DNA from: Pandoraea captiosa
GTDB taxonomy: Bacteria; Pseudomonadota; Gammaproteobacteria; Burkholderiales; Burkholderiaceae
Direction of reading: 5' to 3'
DNA: 64,000 nt
Assembly: GCF_902459775.1 (NCBI RefSeq)
Contig: NZ_CABPSQ010000012.1
Span: 1-64,000, forward strand
In this document: one piece after another, positions 61,121-64,000 of the stretch
Position numbering within the stretch: position 1 is the stretch's first letter
Layout: the number at the start of each line of letters is the position of its first letter
Position numbers and translations under genes: made by a program
Notes under the pieces: model-generated
Told to the model about the DNA's origin: nothing
Seen by the model: only the letters and a program-made list of their open reading frames with translations
Databases searched by the model: none

Positions 61121-62410
61121 TTAGCGCTTGGCGCGAATGTCCTGCAGTATTTCCAGCGCACGGTCGGTGCGTACGTCGTGCTCGGCGGCCAGACGCTTGG
61201 CAACGATCTCCACTTCCTCACCGACAGCGCCGGCCACCAGCGCGATATTGCGCGCATGAAGCGCCATATGGCCGCGCTGAATCCCTTCGGTGGCCAGCGC
61301 GCGCAATGCGCCAAGGTTTTGGGCCAACCCCACGGCAGCGGCAATCTCGCCCAGTTCCTGCGCAGATTTCACGTCCATGATCTTGAGCGCCAGACGTGCC
61401 AGCGGATGGGTCTTGGTCGCACCGCCCACGAGCCCGACGGGCATGGGCAACTCGATCGTTCCCACCAGTGCGCCGGTGTTGTCCTTTTCCCAATGCGTGA
61501 GCGACGTGTAGCGCCCGTTGCGGCTGGCGTAGGCGTGAGCACCGGCCTCGACCGCGCGCCAGTCGTTGCCAGTGGCGACGATGACAGGGTCGATACCGTT
61601 CATGATGCCCTTGTTATGGGTGGCGGCGCGGTAAGGGTCGATGGCAGCGAACGTGTAGGCGTCGAGCACGCCTTCGATGATGTCTTCCCCTTTGCGCTCC
61701 TTGGTCGCGAGCGTCCGGGGCGTGAGGCGCACACGGGCGCGGGCAAGGCGCAGATCGGCCAGGTTCGACAGAATGCGCAGACGCACCGAGCCGCCCGTAA
61801 TTTTCTCCACCAGTGGGGAGACCGATTCGGCCATGGTGTTGACCGTGTTTGCCCCCATGGCGTCGCGCACGTCTACGATCAGATGCATCACGACCATCGG
61901 GCCACGGGGCGAATCGGGGAAGACATGGACTTCGATGTCCTTGCAACCGCCGCCCAGACCGATCAGCACTTTGTCCCGGCTATTGGCTTGCGCAAGGATC
62001 TCGTCGCGGGCCTTGAACAAGGCCAGTCGTGCACCGTAAGGATCGCTGATGCCCACGATCTGCACTTGTGCGCGCATCAGCGGCAAGGTGCTCGACGTTT
62101 CGAAGCCGCCGTCTTCACGCGCCAGCTTGGCCATGTACGAGGCGGCTGCAATGATCGAGGGCTCTTCCACTGCCAGCGGAATCAGAACGTCGCGGCCATT
62201 GATGCGGAAGTTGCCTGCCACGCCCATGGGCAGCTCGAACGTGCCCACCACGTTTTCGATCATGCCGTCAGCCAATGCGGTGGGCAGCGCTCCGGCCTGA
62301 GTCAGCAGTGCGCGCTCTTCATCGTTGAGATGGCAGGCGGTGGCGACATGCGCCCAGCGTTGAGCGGGGGTGAGCGCACGGAAATTGGGAAGACGTGAAT
62401 CGACGGCCAT
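61121..62410 (-). CDS. mvaA: Hydroxymethylglutaryl-CoA reductase, class II (degradative)
   Basis: A 429 aa enzyme that oxidises mevalonate and CoA to HMG-CoA with NAD+. Catalytic Glu83 (VEEPS), Lys267 (THNKGIMNG), Asp283 (TGNDWRAVE) and His381 ([10 protein letters not shown]) occupy the same numbers as in the Pseudomonas mevalonii enzyme. [17 protein letters not shown] is the class II CoA site. Class II bacterial enzymes with neighbouring lyase and transporter act in catabolism. This genome type makes isoprenoids by the MEP route, so a biosynthetic role is unlikely. AGGAG precedes ATG 62410. It is divergent from a MocR regulator. Confidence 0.95.
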   Translation of the reverse strand: MAVDSRLPNFRALTPAQRWAHVATACHLNDEERALLTQAGALPTALADGMIENVVGTFELPMGVAGNFRINGRDVLIPLAVEEPSIIAAASYMAKLAREDGGFETSSTLPLMRAQVQIVGISDPYGARLALFKARDEILAQANSRDKVLIGLGGGCKDIEVHVFPDSPRGPMVVMHLIVDVRDAMGANTVNTMAESVSPLVEKITGGSVRLRILSNLADLRLARARVRLTPRTLATKERKGEDIIEGVLDAYTFAAIDPYRAATHNKGIMNGIDPVIVATGNDWRAVEAGAHAYASRNGRYTSLTHWEKDNTGALVGTIELPMPVGLVGGATKTHPLARLALKIMDVKSAQELGEIAAAVGLAQNLGALRALATEGIQRGHMALHARNIALVAGAVGEEVEIVAKRLAAEHDVRTDRALEILQDIRAKR

Positions 62411-62475
62411 GAAAACTCCTACTCATCCAGATCTGGATATCAATACAAGGGGACGGTTGGCCGTGAATTTATGCA

Positions 62476-62503
62476 AACTGTACCGTTAAATACAGGTACA
62501 GTT
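62476..62503. promoter_or_regulatory. Perfect 9+9 bp palindrome, candidate MocR operator
   Basis: AACTGTACC (62476-62484) and GGTACAGTT (62495-62503) are exact reverse complements 10 bp apart, in the 171 bp between divergent mvaA and the regulator gene. A related palindrome CAGTACTG follows at 62512-62519. Centre-to-centre spacing is about two helical turns, fitting a dimeric GntR/MocR protein that controls both genes. Confidence 0.75.
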
Positions 62504-62581
62504 CGGGAGAACAGTACTGCTGCAACGCAGCATCCAACCCCACTGAATGCGTACTGCTAACGCATGTTTCAGGAGATTTGA

Positions 62582-63982
62582 ATGGCCGGTGGTCGTGAGC
62601 GTCAGGCCCCGATTGCGGAGCGTTTGGCCGATCTGATAGGGCAGCAAATCACCAACGGTGTGTATCGCGCGGGAGACAAATTACCGTCGTTGCGTGAGTT
62701 GGCACATTTGCACAGTTACGCCAAGAACACGGTGGTGGCAGCGTTCGATCTCCTGGTGTCGCGCGGGTTGGTGGAGTCTCGGCGCGGCGCCGGTTTCTAT
62801 GTCCAGCCTCAGGCACGCCGCGCAACGCCGGAAGAAGACGCCGGGCAGCTCAACCGTGCGATGGATGTGGTCTGGCTGATGCGAGAGCAGCTCAAGACGC
62901 AGCCGGATGCGGTCGCCGTGGGCGATGGCTTCCCGCCTGTCGAGTGGCTGGCCGACATGCGCATGGACCGCTATCACCAGAAGGTGGTACGAACCGGGCT
63001 CGGCGCCTTGTTTCGCTACGGGAGCCGTTTCGGATATGCACCGCTGCGCGATAGTCTGGTGCGCAAGCTGGGCGTGTTCGGCCTCGGGGTGACACCTCAG
63101 CAACTCGTGCTGACCCAGGGCGCGAATGAAGCCATGGATCTGGTCATTCGCTATTTCGTCCCGCCCGGCGCGACGGTGCTGGTGGACGACCCCGGCTACT
63201 ACTTGCTGTTCGGCAAACTCAAGCTGGCCGGTGCGCGTGTATTGGGCGTCCCGAGGCAGGCCGATGGTCCCGATGTCCACGCGTTGGAGCAGTTGCTGCT
63301 CAACGAGCGCCCCCGCTTGTTCTTTACCCAGTCGCTGGCGCATAACCCCACGGGCTCGGACATCAGCGCCGCCAAGGCTTACCGCGTGCTGCAGCTTGCG
63401 GAACGTCACAATCTCTTGCTGGTGGAGAACGACCCGTTGGCCGACTTCAAACCGACGTCGTCGGTGCGTTTGTCCACGCTGGATCAGTTGGAACGCACGA
63501 TTTATATCGGCAGCTTTTCCAAGTCGTTTTCCGCAGCGCTTCGCGTGGGATTTATCGCGTGCAGCGAATCACTGGCCAGCGATCTGGCAGATTTGCGATC
63601 GCTCATCCATGTGAGTGGATCGGAGTACTGCGAACGCATGGTCGACGTGATGCTTCGCGAGGGTCACTACGAGCGGCATCTGGTGCGCTTGCGCCAACGC
63701 TTGGGCAAGGCGACCGAGCAGGCGTTGGCGTGGTTGGAGAAGCACGACTGCGAAGTCTTCGCGCGCAATCCTCAGTCGCTTTATCTCTGGGTCAAGTTTC
63801 CCGGCAATCCCGATGCGATGCGTCTGGCGGAGCGGTTGCTCACCCACAAGGTCACCATGGCGCCGGGCCACGTTTTTACCCTCGATCCGAGCCGGGTGTC
63901 CCCCTGGTCGCGCTGCAATGTGGGCGCCATGCTGGATCCGCGCTTCGAAGCGGCATTTGGGGCAGTGCTGCAGGGAAGTTAG
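62582..63982 (+). CDS. MocR-type GntR-family regulator with aminotransferase-like domain
   Basis: A 466 aa regulator. The N-terminal winged helix (about 10-75) contains YRAGDKLPSLRELAHLHSYAKNTV; the rest is a fold-type I PLP domain, with the PLP lysine in IGSFSKSFSAALRVGF, the Asp/Tyr pocket in VLVDDPGYYLLFGK and NPTGSDIS. AGGAG precedes ATG 62582. Divergent placement and the perfect palindrome between them make mvaA-mvaB its likely target. The ligand could be a PLP adduct or a pathway intermediate. The known regulator of mevalonate use in Pseudomonas mevalonii is, as I recall, of LysR type, so this would be a different solution. Confidence 0.92.
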   Translation: MAGGRERQAPIAERLADLIGQQITNGVYRAGDKLPSLRELAHLHSYAKNTVVAAFDLLVSRGLVESRRGAGFYVQPQARRATPEEDAGQLNRAMDVVWLMREQLKTQPDAVAVGDGFPPVEWLADMRMDRYHQKVVRTGLGALFRYGSRFGYAPLRDSLVRKLGVFGLGVTPQQLVLTQGANEAMDLVIRYFVPPGATVLVDDPGYYLLFGKLKLAGARVLGVPRQADGPDVHALEQLLLNERPRLFFTQSLAHNPTGSDISAAKAYRVLQLAERHNLLLVENDPLADFKPTSSVRLSTLDQLERTIYIGSFSKSFSAALRVGFIACSESLASDLADLRSLIHVSGSEYCERMVDVMLREGHYERHLVRLRQRLGKATEQALAWLEKHDCEVFARNPQSLYLWVKFPGNPDAMRLAERLLTHKVTMAPGHVFTLDPSRVSPWSRCNVGAMLDPRFEAAFGAVLQGS

Positions 63983-64000
63983 TCCGTCCGCAACGCCTGG

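Overview
The window is a high-GC, gene-dense chromosomal segment. Gene content and order (a divergent paaF / paaN-paaJ-paaG-paaI-paaK block, apaG-rpe-gph-trpE, trpG-trpD-trpC, ung, a dsbC / UbiH-family pair) point to a betaproteobacterium of the Burkholderiaceae. The overall look is Pandoraea-like, but the genus is inferred from memory of gene order, not from a search. No rRNA, tRNA, CRISPR array, transposase, integrase or phage gene was found.

Layout. 0.1-8.4 kb: a stand-alone solute-binding lipoprotein gene, then lower-pathway phenylacetate catabolism, with paaF divergent from paaN-paaJ-paaG-paaI-paaK across a 0.58 kb control region carrying a TetR/PaaR-like palindrome. 8.5-14 kb: mltA, apaG, rpe-gph and trpE. 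14.2-23.7 kb: an RbbA/YhiI/YhhJ-type export operon (NodT-like outer-membrane lipoprotein, HlyD adaptor, double-ATPase ABC protein, ABC-2 permease) and a DUF3141 protein with a PhaC-like Cys nucleophile box. 23.7-29.7 kb: a QseBC-like two-component system divergent from a DsbD-TlpA-DsbG thiol-redox operon. 30-34.4 kb: trpG-trpD-trpC, a CYTH triphosphatase and ung. 34.6-46.4 kb: housekeeping and stress genes (Fur-controlled siderophore receptor, pirin, AzoR/LysR pair, M61 peptidase, DsbC, UbiH-type monooxygenase, YpfJ-type metallopeptidase, YchF). 46.6-58.2 kb: an accessory locus of two very large, tightly coupled genes (2117 and 1412 aa, the first with a twin-arginine signal) divergent from two small protein genes. 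58.3-64 kb: a mevalonate catabolism module (HMG-CoA reductase, small membrane protein, TctA-type permease, HMG-CoA lyase) divergent from a MocR-type regulator.

How the parts work together. The trp genes are split: trpE lies 16 kb from trpGDC, with the efflux and Dsb modules between. Both halves appear to carry their own Trp-rich leader peptide next to alternative RNA hairpins, so both may be attenuated separately. The mva module is a self-contained uptake-plus-degradation unit for mevalonate with its own regulator and a perfect 9+9 bp operator-like palindrome. The giant gene pair is the best candidate for an uncharacterised system: a Tat-exported beta/alpha-helical/beta giant, a partner without a signal, and two small divergent products, one of them a secreted four-cysteine protein.

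Limits: all family assignments come from reading motifs and from memory of the families. No alignment, profile search, RNA folding or structure prediction was run.
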